NCBI RefSeq assembly: GCF_000702265.1
Contig: NZ_KL370881.1
Location: forward strand, 84,789-148,788
Reading direction: 5' to 3'
Origin: Butyrivibrio sp. NC2002
GTDB lineage: Bacteria; Bacillota; Clostridia; Lachnospirales; Lachnospiraceae
Length of the DNA stretch: 64,000 bases
Shown: positions 1-8,109 of the stretch, one piece after another
Position numbering within the stretch: position 1 is the stretch's first letter
Layout: each line of letters begins with the position of its first letter
Translations under genes and position numbers: made by a program
The notes under the pieces: generated by a model
The model's database searches: none
What the model saw: the letters and a program-made list of their open reading frames with translations, nothing else
What the model was told of the DNA's origin: nothing

Positions 1-119
1 GAAAAGCCCCAAGTTGCCACGAAAACAAGGGGACTTGTTGCTTTTTTGCTTTCAGCGCAAACATCCCAGGGAGTGAAAAACCCCAAGTTGCCACGAAAAC
101 AGGGGGACTTGTTGCTTTT
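1..119. repeat. Two tandem copies of a ~45-bp hairpin-forming repeat
   Basis: Positions 1-45 and 75-119 are the same sequence with two mismatches, separated by about 29 unique bases. Each copy has a short outer stem (AAAAGC with GCTTTT), an inner CAAGT/ACTTG stem and a CCCC/GGGG alternative, and ends in a T-run. It therefore resembles a repeated terminator-like hairpin more than a coding sequence. The array may continue beyond the left window edge. Confidence 0.6.
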
Positions 120-183
120 GAGGAATTCGGAAAATAATAGGCTGCAAGAAGTCATGACTGTTACGTCGTTGACTCAAAAGGGA

Positions 184-221
184 GGAACCATCATGATGAA
201 GTCATGATTTGGAATGGTTCC
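184..221 (+). other. Two-tier hairpin in the leader of the RsmH-family gene
   Basis: GGAACCAT (184-191) pairs with ATGGTTCC (214-221), and an inner TCATGA pair sits inside with a 5-nt loop. There is no T-run, so it is not an intrinsic terminator. It lies about 60 bases before the ATG at 280 and may be a leader structure. No known riboswitch class was recognised. Confidence 0.35.
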
Positions 222-279
222 GACCGATAGGGCAGGCTTGCGGAGCAATCGTGCCAATACATAATATACGAGGAAAAAA

Positions 280-1323
280 ATGGAAGAAAAAAAGCACAAG
301 AGAAGAGTTCATTACTCCGGGAAATACCCGAAAAAATTTGAAGAAAAATATAAGGAACATAACCCTGAAAAATATGCGGAAACAATACAACACGTAATAA
401 GTAAGGGCTCAACACCTGCCGGAATGCATATATCGATCATGGTGCAGGAGATACTTGATTTTTTGCAGATAAAACCGGGGCAGCAGGGGCTTGACTGCAC
501 ACTTGGATATGGCGGTCACACAGGCAAGATGCTGGAAAAACTGGATGGAAAAGGCACAATATACGGCCTTGATGTTGACCCGATAGAATCTGAAAAAACC
601 GTTGAGAGATTAAGAAAAGCCGGTTATGGTGAAGATATTTTCAAATTCAGATTGATAAATTTTGCAAATATAGATAAGGTATGTGAAGAAGCCGGTAAGT
701 TTGACTTCGTATTGGCTGACCTTGGCGTATCATCCATGCAGATAGATAATCCGGAGAGAGGTTTTTCCTATAAAATAGACGGGCCTTTAGACCTAAGGCT
801 CGATCCTGCACACGGACAGAGTGCTGCGGAGAGGCTTAAAAGCATAACTGAGGAAGAATTCATTGGGATGATGGTTGAGAATTCCGATGAACCCTATGCA
901 GAGGAGATAGCCTCCAAGGTATTTTCACTTATGGCCAAGGGAAAAACTATGGATACGACTACAGCTCTGCGCGAGGCTATACAGGAAGCGCTGTGGAAGG
1001 TTCCGAAGGAAGAAAAAGAACAGGCTGTAAAGAAGTCCTGCGCCAGAGTTTTTCAGGCACTGCGCATAGATGTTAACAGCGAGTTTGAAGTGCTCTATTC
1101 ATTTTTGGAGAAGCTTCCGGGAATCCTTAAGCCGGGAGGAAGAGCAGCGATACTGACTTTTCATTCAGGTGAGGACAGACTTGTTAAGAAGTCCTTCAAG
1201 GAACTTGCAAAGGAAGGAGTTTACCTGGAAGTATCCAGGGATGTAATAAGACCATCCGCTGAAGAATGCAGGATCAATCCAAGGAGTAAGTCAACCAAAA
1301 TGAGATGGGCTATAAAAGCCTGA
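280..1323 (+). CDS. RsmH/MraW-family SAM-dependent methyltransferase (stand-alone paralogue)
   Basis: Family role: N4-methylation of cytosine 1402 in 16S rRNA using SAM. The 347-residue protein shows the SAM-binding segment CTLGYGGHT (about 73-81), GLDVD ending at D100, the family block DLGVSSMQID (147-156) followed by NPERGFS, DGPLDLRLD (168-175), FHSGEDR and a C-terminal NPRS motif. The usual DMRMD reads DLRLD, and FHSLEDR reads FHSGEDR. An extra ~45-residue lysine-rich N-terminus precedes the usual start. The gene is not in a division/cell-wall (mraZ-ftsL) cluster, which suggests a second family member rather than the canonical rsmH. It could methylate the same or another RNA target. The start fits the GAGG-like sequence upstream. 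Confidence 0.8.
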   Translation: MEEKKHKRRVHYSGKYPKKFEEKYKEHNPEKYAETIQHVISKGSTPAGMHISIMVQEILDFLQIKPGQQGLDCTLGYGGHTGKMLEKLDGKGTIYGLDVDPIESEKTVERLRKAGYGEDIFKFRLINFANIDKVCEEAGKFDFVLADLGVSSMQIDNPERGFSYKIDGPLDLRLDPAHGQSAAERLKSITEEEFIGMMVENSDEPYAEEIASKVFSLMAKGKTMDTTTALREAIQEALWKVPKEEKEQAVKKSCARVFQALRIDVNSEFEVLYSFLEKLPGILKPGGRAAILTFHSGEDRLVKKSFKELAKEGVYLEVSRDVIRPSAEECRINPRSKSTKMRWAIKA

Positions 1324-1381
1324 ACTCTGAGCAACAGATGAAGATATTACTAAAAACGTGTACTGAAATTGGAGACAAAAG

Positions 1382-1834
1382 ATGACAGATTACAAATTAC
1401 TTGCAAAGCAGCTTAAAGCACTTGCACAGGATGAGCCCAAATACATGCCTGTTTTATCGAATGCGTCAGCACTGATAAATGAAAACCTTGAAGACCTTAA
1501 CTGGGCAGGTTTTTATCTGATGGACGAAGGATCACTTCTTCTTGGACCCTTTCAGGGAAAGGTTGCCTGCATAAGGATTGCCCTTGGAAAAGGCGTTTGC
1601 GGAACTGCAGCCAAGGAAGATAAGACTTATCTTGTACCCAATGTCCATGAATTTTCAGGACATATCGCCTGTGACAGCGCATCAAACTCTGAGATCGTTG
1701 TTCCAATCCATAAGGACGGAAAAGTTATCGGAGTACTAGATATAGACAGCCCAAGTCTTAACAGATTTACAGAAGAAGATAAAGCAGGACTTGAGAACTT
1801 TGTTAAGGTACTTGAAGAAGTTACAAGATTTTAG
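1382..1834 (+). CDS. msrC: Free methionine-(R)-sulfoxide reductase (GAF domain)
   Basis: This cytoplasmic repair enzyme reduces free L-methionine-(R)-sulfoxide with thioredoxin-type electrons. The protein is a single 150-residue GAF domain with NWAGFYL (40-46), LGPFQG (54-59) and GVLDIDSP near the end. Cysteines at 63, 73 and 97 have the same 10/24 spacing as the catalytic and resolving cysteines of the E. coli enzyme (84/94/118). Length matches the family. It lies 58 bases after the RsmH-like gene on the same strand and could be co-transcribed. Confidence 0.93.
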   Translation: MTDYKLLAKQLKALAQDEPKYMPVLSNASALINENLEDLNWAGFYLMDEGSLLLGPFQGKVACIRIALGKGVCGTAAKEDKTYLVPNVHEFSGHIACDSASNSEIVVPIHKDGKVIGVLDIDSPSLNRFTEEDKAGLENFVKVLEEVTRF

Positions 1835-1903
1835 AACCTTTTCCATCAAGATACTCTTGCGATACCATCGCCCTAAATTCAGCAGACAATTTTGATTTAG
1901 ACA

Positions 1904-1958
1904 TAAAAAATCCCCCTTAAGTAGATTTGGTTATTTACCTTGTCTACTTAAGGGGGAT
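1904..1958 (-). terminator. Strong hairpin with T-run on the minus strand, no visible upstream minus gene
   Basis: A perfect 16-bp stem joins 1910-1925 and 1943-1958 with a 17-nt loop. The A-run at 1904-1910 becomes a T-run on the minus strand, so the hairpin reads as an intrinsic terminator leftward. It could also end the msrC transcript weakly. No minus-strand gene lies to its right. Confidence 0.6.
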
Positions 1959-1967
1959 CATATCACA

Positions 1968-1996
1968 TTGACAAATCCTTCTTTTTAATATAATAT
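1968..1996 (+). promoter_or_regulatory. Sigma-A type promoter for the flavin oxidoreductase gene
   Basis: TTGACA at 1968-1973 is followed after 17 bases by TAATAT at 1991-1996; an overlapping TATAAT at 1989-1994 gives 15-bp spacing. It begins just 10 bases after the hairpin that ends at 1958, leaving a ~90-nt leader before the ATG at 2087. Confidence 0.7.
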
Positions 1997-2086
1997 CTCA
2001 AATAAATTTAACTATAATTACTTTAAGTAAAATACCGTATATCAAAACACGACAGTAATTGTAAAACTAAATCACAAGGGGAGAGG

Positions 2087-3142
2087 ATGTTAATGGATAT
2101 AAGCGGAAAAGAACTAAAGCATGGCATAATTCAGGGAGGAATGGGCGTTGGAGTATCGCTCTCAAATCTTGCCGGAAGCGTAGCAAAAGAGGGGTGCATG
2201 GGAGTTATCAGCTCAGTAAATATTGGCTTTAATGAGCCTGATTTTTTGACTGATCCATTCGAAGCAAACATAAGGGCATTAAAGGAACATATTAAGAGGG
2301 CAAAAGAGATTTCAGAGGGAAACGGGCTTATCGGTGTAAATATCATGGTCGCAGTAAGTCACTATGAGGAAACAGTTAAGGCGGCTATTGCAGCAGGCGC
2401 TGATGCTATTATTTCAGGCGCAGGCCTTCCTCTTAATCTTGCGGAGCTTGTAAAGGGATCAAAAACCCTCTTTGCGCCTATTGTTTCCAGTGGCAGAGCT
2501 GCTATGCTTCTTTGCAGGACATTTATCAAAAAAGCAGGAATACTCCCTGACTTTATCGTAATAGAAGGACATCAGGCCGGAGGACATCTTGGTTTTTCTG
2601 CAGATGACCTTGAGGGGGATACCTGCCAGCCTAATCTTCAGATATTACAAGACGTTAAGGAAGTGATAAGACCCTTTGAGGAACAGTTTAAAAAGAAAAT
2701 CCGCATCTTTTTAGGCGGTGGCATTTTCTCTAAACAAGACATAGAACTGGCTGTAGAAGCAGGAGCAGACGGAGTTCAGATAGGTACAAGATTTATTGCT
2801 ACCAACGAATGTGATGCAGATGATGTATTTAAGCAGGTGATCGTGGAAGCAAAAGAGAAGGACATACGCATCATAAAAAGTCCTGTGGGAATGCCCGCAA
2901 GAGCGATATACACGCCACTGCTCCAAAGACTCGAAGCGGGAGAAAAATTTTTTGCAAAGACCTGTAACAGCTGCTTAAAGGCATGCCCCAAAGGAGATAA
3001 GATTCCGTATTGCATAAGCAGGGCTCTCATTTCAGCGGTTAAGGGAAATAAAGAAGAGGGACTGTTTTTCTGTGGCGAAAACGCATCAAGAATAGACAGA
3101 ATAGTTCCTGTCAAGGAGCTGATAGAAGAGCTCGTATTATAG
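2087..3142 (+). CDS. NAD(P)H-dependent flavin oxidoreductase, nitronate monooxygenase / FabK-like
   Basis: This TIM-barrel FMN protein belongs to the nitronate monooxygenase/enoyl-ACP reductase II superfamily. The 351 residues contain an N-terminal GGMGVGVS loop (about 17-24), EGHQAGGH (160-167, with the histidine conserved near the flavin), and FLGGGIFS...GADGVQIGTRF (about 208-235) for FMN phosphate binding. The C-terminus adds a cysteine cluster C293-x2-C296-x3-C300 and C309, not needed for the core fold, which may bind metal or FeS. A strong AGGGGAGAG ribosome binding site precedes the start; an in-frame ATG six bases downstream is an alternative start. Whether the substrate is a nitronate or an enoyl thioester cannot be decided. 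Confidence 0.82.
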   Translation: MLMDISGKELKHGIIQGGMGVGVSLSNLAGSVAKEGCMGVISSVNIGFNEPDFLTDPFEANIRALKEHIKRAKEISEGNGLIGVNIMVAVSHYEETVKAAIAAGADAIISGAGLPLNLAELVKGSKTLFAPIVSSGRAAMLLCRTFIKKAGILPDFIVIEGHQAGGHLGFSADDLEGDTCQPNLQILQDVKEVIRPFEEQFKKKIRIFLGGGIFSKQDIELAVEAGADGVQIGTRFIATNECDADDVFKQVIVEAKEKDIRIIKSPVGMPARAIYTPLLQRLEAGEKFFAKTCNSCLKACPKGDKIPYCISRALISAVKGNKEEGLFFCGENASRIDRIVPVKELIEELVL

Positions 3143-3238
3143 AATTTTTCTGACAGTTTCTCCAAAAGCATGTTTACTATTCATGCTCTATGAAGTAATC
3201 TTATGAAGAATAATATGAAATCATAGAGGGAATATGTC

Positions 3239-3706
3239 ATGAAAAAAGTTAACAAATCAGTAGTTTTTGCAATCTTTTTTATTTTAGTATTTGCTGCAGC
3301 AGTTTTTCTTATAGCATCAATGCTCTACCTGTCAAACCAGCTTAGGAAATTTAAAGTAGACACCTTCGTTTTGTGTAACGAGGCGGACATCTGCGTTGCA
3401 GAAAGCAGCGAAGGGCGCTACAGGGTAGACCCTGATAATCTTATGGCTATAAATGCGCTTTTATCCTCGACAACAGGATCGTTTACTGTAAAAGATCCCA
3501 AAGAAGAGGACAGGATAGATCTTTCGTTTACACATGACAAAGAAGAATGGCACATGACGATAATAAAAGCTGAAGGCAACAAGCTTGGAATACAGCTCGA
3601 CGGCGCAAGAAACTACAAATTTTATCTAAAGGAAAACAAAAAGTTCGCAGAACTTAAAAAGGCTGTATCAAAAGATGGATACAACACGTCTAACAAACCC
3701 TTCTGA
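3239..3706 (+). CDS. Small membrane-anchored protein of unknown function
   Basis: This 155-residue protein was not recognised. A lysine-start N-terminus and a hydrophobic helix (about 8-30) indicate a single anchor with the rest outside the membrane. The remainder is a mixed alpha/beta domain with no obvious catalytic motif. GAGGGAATATGTC before the ATG is a suitable ribosome binding site. It lies about 100 bases downstream of the flavin oxidoreductase on the same strand and is followed by the first 77-bp repeat. Confidence 0.7.
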   Translation: MKKVNKSVVFAIFFILVFAAAVFLIASMLYLSNQLRKFKVDTFVLCNEADICVAESSEGRYRVDPDNLMAINALLSSTTGSFTVKDPKEEDRIDLSFTHDKEEWHMTIIKAEGNKLGIQLDGARNYKFYLKENKKFAELKKAVSKDGYNTSNKPF

Positions 3707-3809
3707 CTCCGGAGATATGATGGCAATTTGAGCAATATTCAATGAAAAGATGGCAAAATAATTGCAGACATTTCCCGGGAAATATGTGAGCATAATTAGG
3801 TGCTTAATG

Positions 3810-3886
3810 AAGGTAGTGTAAAGCAAGTTATGAAAACATTAGACCGTCCTAAGGAATCCACCGCAAGCGGTACCCCCTTAGGACCA
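3810..3886 (+). repeat. 77-bp identical interspersed leader repeat, copy 1
   Basis: This copy is identical over all 77 bases to 11341-11417 and 39285-39361. It contains GTCCTAAGG (3846-3854) pairing with CCTTAGGAC (3876-3884), an inner ACCG/CGGT hairpin, and an ATG at 3830 opening a frame that runs through the hairpin. It ends 13 bases before the GH43 start codon, so the ribosome binding site GGAGGGA lies just outside the repeat. Confidence 0.93.
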
Positions 3887-3899
3887 CGGAGGGAATGTT

Positions 3900-5510
3900 A
3901 TGGCAAAAAATCCTATAATTCCGGCAGATTTTCCGGACCCGGACGTAATAAGAGTCGGGGATACATATTATATGGCGAGCACCACCATGTTTCTTATGCC
4001 CGGTGGTGACATTCTTAAATCAAAAGATCTGGTGCACTGGGAGATAGCATCTCATGTCTTTGACAGTCTTGGAGATGATGATCAGTACACATTAAAAAAC
4101 GGCAAGCATGCCTACGCAAGAGGCATGTGGGCGCCTACATTCAGATATCACGAAGGTACATTCTACCTTTCTTTTTCCTGCAATGAGAGGAAAAAATCTC
4201 TTCTGTTTACGGCAGATAAAATAGAAGGCCCATGGAAAATGCAGGAGATGGGGGATTTCTTTTATGACTCATCTCTGTTTTTTGATGATGATGGAAGAGT
4301 ATATATCGTTCACGGAAATACAATTGTAAAGATAACAGAGCTCGATACTAAGACCTGGGGAGCAAAAGAAGGCGGCCTTTCAAGGATCCTTATTCAGGAT
4401 GAACCCGGTCAGCCCCTTGGCTTTGAGGGATCGCACCTGTATAAATATCAGAGCAGATATTACCTTTTTACCTGCCACATGCCCAAAGAAACTCAGGGCA
4501 GAAAGACAGAGTGCTGCTTTATTTCAGATACTTTAGAAGGCGAATTCAAAGGGAAAACCGTATTAAACGATGCAATGGGATACAGACCTGCACTTCAGGT
4601 TGCGCAGGGCGGAATGGTTGATGATCCTGAGGGTAATCTTTATATGTTCATGTTTCAGGACAGAGGGGCAATAGGCAGAGCGCCTGTGATCTTCCCTATG
4701 ACCTTTGATGATGAAGGCTATCCCATGCCGAAAACTGATGACGGCAAGGTTCCAATTTTGTTTGGAGGAACAGGCAATGCAATCGGCATCGTAAAAGGTA
4801 ATGAAGCAGAAGACGAATATGTCTGCGGACGCGATAAGTTTTTTGGAGATGAAGATTTTAGTCAGGCTTCGGTAAAAGAGCTGCTTGATAAAAAGCTCTG
4901 GTGGCAGATATCCCACAACCCTGACTGGGACAATATCAGCATTGAAGACGGCAATAAACTTAGGATAACTGTGGGAAAAACTGCCGATAATCTCCTGCAG
5001 GCCAGAAATACACTTACACAGAGGTGCCCGGGGGATATCTGCACAGGCGAAATAACACTTGATGCATCAGGACTTAAAAATGGCGACTTTGCAGGAATAT
5101 GTGCTTATAGCGCTCACTATGGCGGGATATGCCTTGGAAGAGAAGATGACAAGATATTTATTGCCAAAATAGAAGCCGATGCAGAGACTGAAAGCGTTAT
5201 GGGAGATAAGGACTTTTTTGAAAGAAAACCTGTTATCACCAAAATCTGTGACCTTGGGGAGACCGACTATAAGAGCGCGGATGGAAAAGAAATCTTCAGA
5301 CTCCGCGTGACAACAGATTTTAGAAATGATCCCGACAAGTGCTCATATGAATACAGAAACGGCGATAGCTGGGTGAAGGTCAGCGGCGAGCACCTTATGT
5401 ATTTTAAACTTGATCTTTTCATAGGATGCAGATTCGGATTGTTTGCGTATGGCACAAAAAATACAGGCGGCTACGCGGATTTCTCAGATTTTAAGATAGT
5501 AGTGAAGTAA
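3900..5510 (+). CDS. Glycoside hydrolase family 43 (beta-xylosidase / alpha-L-arabinofuranosidase type)
   Basis: A five-bladed beta-propeller glycosidase acting on xylo- or arabino-oligosaccharides is predicted. The 536-residue protein has the N-terminal base motif DFPDPDV (D13 likely base), FYDSSLFFDDDG (D123 likely pKa modulator) and GFEGSHLYK (E176 likely acid). A C-terminal beta-sandwich of about 200 residues follows, as in many two-domain GH43 enzymes. There is no signal peptide, so it acts on imported oligosaccharides. The start is set by GGAGGGA just after the 77-bp repeat. The GH27-like gene follows 22 bases later. The exact GH43 specificity cannot be read from sequence. Confidence 0.88.
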   Translation: MAKNPIIPADFPDPDVIRVGDTYYMASTTMFLMPGGDILKSKDLVHWEIASHVFDSLGDDDQYTLKNGKHAYARGMWAPTFRYHEGTFYLSFSCNERKKSLLFTADKIEGPWKMQEMGDFFYDSSLFFDDDGRVYIVHGNTIVKITELDTKTWGAKEGGLSRILIQDEPGQPLGFEGSHLYKYQSRYYLFTCHMPKETQGRKTECCFISDTLEGEFKGKTVLNDAMGYRPALQVAQGGMVDDPEGNLYMFMFQDRGAIGRAPVIFPMTFDDEGYPMPKTDDGKVPILFGGTGNAIGIVKGNEAEDEYVCGRDKFFGDEDFSQASVKELLDKKLWWQISHNPDWDNISIEDGNKLRITVGKTADNLLQARNTLTQRCPGDICTGEITLDASGLKNGDFAGICAYSAHYGGICLGREDDKIFIAKIEADAETESVMGDKDFFERKPVITKICDLGETDYKSADGKEIFRLRVTTDFRNDPDKCSYEYRNGDSWVKVSGEHLMYFKLDLFIGCRFGLFAYGTKNTGGYADFSDFKIVVK

Positions 5511-5532
5511 CAAATGATTTACCGGAGGAAAC

Positions 5533-7389
5533 ATGCAAAATACCAGTACTGAGCATCCGGACAGGATCCCGGATATAGATTACAGATATGATTCATTTGA
5601 CAATGGCAAGGTCCTTCATGACAAAAAGAAGGGACACCTCCCTGCTATGGGATGGAACAGCTGGAATGCTTTTGGAAGCGGCAATACAGAGCTTCTTACC
5701 AAGGCTATGGCAGATAAGATCATAGAGCTTGGACTTGATAAGCTTGGATATAAATACCTTGTTCTGGACGATGGCTGTTATAAGGAAGAAAGAGTTGGTG
5801 GCAGGTTATTAAACGAAGAAGGAAAGTTCCCCTCAGGCTTCAAGGCACTTGCCGATTACATTCATGATAGAGGTCTTAAATTTGGTATGTACAATGACAT
5901 CGGTACAAACCTCTGCGCAGGAGCCTATGTGGGAACCTGCGGACATGAGAAGGAGGATGCGGCTTCTTATGCAGATTGGGATGTCGATTTTCTGAAGGTG
6001 GATAACTGCTATTATCTCTGGGATAACGCTACATTTTCGGATGCGGCAAATGCAAAGTATGTTTTTGCTCCGGCTATCGGCCAGGTGAAGATATGCTTTG
6101 AAGGAGATAAAGAAACAACTGCGGATAAAAGCAAACAAGATATAACTTTCGCTGATGAACAGATTTTTACTCCCGGAGTAAATATGACAACGGAGGGTGA
6201 TGGCTTTAAAACTAAGACAATAGAAGATAAGGTGTTCTTTACAGATATAGGAACCTTTGACGGAACCGGTCCTGCAAGGACTCCCTACGGATGTCAGAGC
6301 GGCGAGGTGAGCATTAGATTTAATGCTAAGGAAAGCGGCAACTACAGATTTACAATAGAGAATATCAAGGGAAAAGAAGAGGGGCTTGGAAGCTGGCTTC
6401 AGATCGCTGCTAATAATACAGATAAGGGCGGCGAAACGATCTACCTTTTTGACGGACTTCTTGAAGGATCTGAAGATGGTGCAATATCAGAGGATGAGTT
6501 TGTATTATTCCTTGAAGAAGGCAGTTATACAATAAGGCTCATGAACCACAGAAGACAGGAAAATACACTGTTTTCATATGCTAAGCTGCTTGAAGGTCTT
6601 AAAGAAGCCAAAAAGGATCACGACATAATCTTTTCTCTGTGTGAATGGGGCAAAACACAGCCACAGAACTGGGGTAAAAAGGTCGGTGACTCATGGAGGA
6701 TACTCAATGATATTACTTTCTCCGTGGGAGCTGATGGAGATCCCGGAAATGCAGCATGGATCAATGATTATACATGCTCTGTCACAAGCCAGTACAACAA
6801 AGCGGTTATAATGGATAGCTTTGCAGGACTTGATAAGGGCTGGAACGACCCTGATATGATGGTTGTAGGCATGAATGGCCTTAGCCTGACACAGCAGAGA
6901 ACCCACATGACTATGTGGTGCATGATGAATTCACCTCTTATGCTGGGGCTCGACCTTAGAAGAGTAAGTAAGGGCGATGACCTCTATGAGATAATTGCAA
7001 ATAAAAAGGCTATAGATCTTAACCAGGACAGCCTTGGAATTCAGGCAAAGAGAGTTTTTTGCAGCCTCCTCGATAAGGATTTTGATACAGAATATGTGAC
7101 AAGTAATGACAGAGTTGACATCCTTGCAAAGCCCTTGTCAGACGGAAGTATCGCGCTTAGCTTCATAAACTTAAGCGCAGATAAGATGGATGAGGAATAC
7201 AGCGTATCAGTAAAAAAGGTCGCTTCTTTGTTTGAAGGAAGAGCTGAGCTTACAGCAATTAAAAATGCATCAGCATACAGACTGGAAAATATCTGGACTG
7301 GGGAGGAAAGCCGGGTATCCGGAGATGAAGTTGGAATTTCAGAACTTGAGCCTTACGATCAGGTTACACTTAAGATTTCCCCGCTGTAA
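5533..7389 (+). CDS. Glycoside hydrolase family 27 (alpha-galactosidase / beta-L-arabinopyranosidase type) with inserted domain
   Basis: A retaining glycosidase of clan GH-D, cytoplasmic since no signal peptide is visible. The motifs MGWNSWNAF (39-47), LDDGCY (78-83), FLKVDNCY (153-160; D157 the likely nucleophile) and GWNDPDM (about 436-442; acid/base Asp) are all present. Length is 618 residues against roughly 400-450 for simple GH27 enzymes. The excess is a beta-rich stretch of about 140 residues between the nucleophile strand and the next barrel strand (about 190-335), resembling a carbohydrate-binding sandwich. It follows the GH43 gene by 22 bases with an ACCGGAGG site, so the pair probably degrades substituted hemicellulose oligosaccharides. 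Confidence 0.87.
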   Translation: MQNTSTEHPDRIPDIDYRYDSFDNGKVLHDKKKGHLPAMGWNSWNAFGSGNTELLTKAMADKIIELGLDKLGYKYLVLDDGCYKEERVGGRLLNEEGKFPSGFKALADYIHDRGLKFGMYNDIGTNLCAGAYVGTCGHEKEDAASYADWDVDFLKVDNCYYLWDNATFSDAANAKYVFAPAIGQVKICFEGDKETTADKSKQDITFADEQIFTPGVNMTTEGDGFKTKTIEDKVFFTDIGTFDGTGPARTPYGCQSGEVSIRFNAKESGNYRFTIENIKGKEEGLGSWLQIAANNTDKGGETIYLFDGLLEGSEDGAISEDEFVLFLEEGSYTIRLMNHRRQENTLFSYAKLLEGLKEAKKDHDIIFSLCEWGKTQPQNWGKKVGDSWRILNDITFSVGADGDPGNAAWINDYTCSVTSQYNKAVIMDSFAGLDKGWNDPDMMVVGMNGLSLTQQRTHMTMWCMMNSPLMLGLDLRRVSKGDDLYEIIANKKAIDLNQDSLGIQAKRVFCSLLDKDFDTEYVTSNDRVDILAKPLSDGSIALSFINLSADKMDEEYSVSVKKVASLFEGRAELTAIKNASAYRLENIWTGEESRVSGDEVGISELEPYDQVTLKISPL

Positions 7390-7447
7390 AAAGTCACGTT
7401 ATAATATAGACATGATCTGCACAATGATCATAATGATATAAGCAAAA

Positions 7448-8029
7448 ATGGATAAGTTAAGAATTTTTTCAAAGACAGAAATGACTAAAAAAGAGGCCTC
7501 GAAAGAGGCCTACGAATATGTAAAAAACAGCTTGATGGAAGAGGATGAACAAAATTATATAAGGGCATCCGTCCTAAAAGATCTGTTTGACTGCGGAGCC
7601 TGCGTAATGAATGTTGCGCAGGTTTTTCTTAAAGGGATTATTTTGCCCAAAACAGATAGAGAATTTGGAATGAATGAAGAGCTGACACTGGCAGACCTTC
7701 TTGAAATAGAAGACAGGATATTTCATAGAGAAAAGCGGATTGTTCCTGAAAATGCAAAGGAAAACAGTGAGGCTGCATGCAGGATAGCTGCAGATGAATA
7801 TAAGGGGAATCTCATAGTAGATGTGCGTGATGAAGAGAGCTTTTTGCAGGGGCATCTGCAAGGGGCCATAAACATCCCTCTTGAAAAAATAAGGATAAAT
7901 CCGCATATCATAGGAAATGATAAATATGAACCTGTTTTATTTGTATGTGCAAGAGGCATAAAGAGCAGTATTGCTGCAGAATATGCCATCAGCGCCGGAT
8001 ATATGAATGTTTTCTATGGATCAATCTGA
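7448..8029 (+). CDS. Rhodanese-like domain protein with helical N-terminal region
   Basis: The C-terminal ~75 residues form a rhodanese-type domain: LIVDVRDEESFLQGHLQGA followed by the active-site loop CARGIKSS, with the catalytic cysteine present. The first ~110 residues are helical and unrecognised. The protein (193 residues) stops at YGSI, where related domains usually continue for a few residues through GG..W, so the end is slightly short. No clear ribosome binding site precedes the ATG. A role in persulfide transfer is possible but not shown. Confidence 0.72.
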   Translation: MDKLRIFSKTEMTKKEASKEAYEYVKNSLMEEDEQNYIRASVLKDLFDCGACVMNVAQVFLKGIILPKTDREFGMNEELTLADLLEIEDRIFHREKRIVPENAKENSEAACRIAADEYKGNLIVDVRDEESFLQGHLQGAINIPLEKIRINPHIIGNDKYEPVLFVCARGIKSSIAAEYAISAGYMNVFYGSI

Positions 8030-8109
8030 TGTGCTAAAATATTAGAATGTGGAAAAAGATTTTTATCTGATAAATACTAATAATATCGATAAACAAGGGG
8101 AATCAGACC

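Noticed and set aside
1..119. Possible CRISPR array end (two ~39-45-bp repeats with a ~30-bp spacer)
   Set aside because: Only two copies, with mismatches, self-complementary stems ending in T-runs and no cas genes in the window. Terminator-like repeat is the simpler reading.
3800..4009. 69-codon plus frame running through the 77-bp repeat into the GH43 gene
   Set aside because: Most of it is an out-of-frame shadow of the GH43 gene. Only the part within the repeat is shared with the other copies and is discussed as a possible upstream frame.
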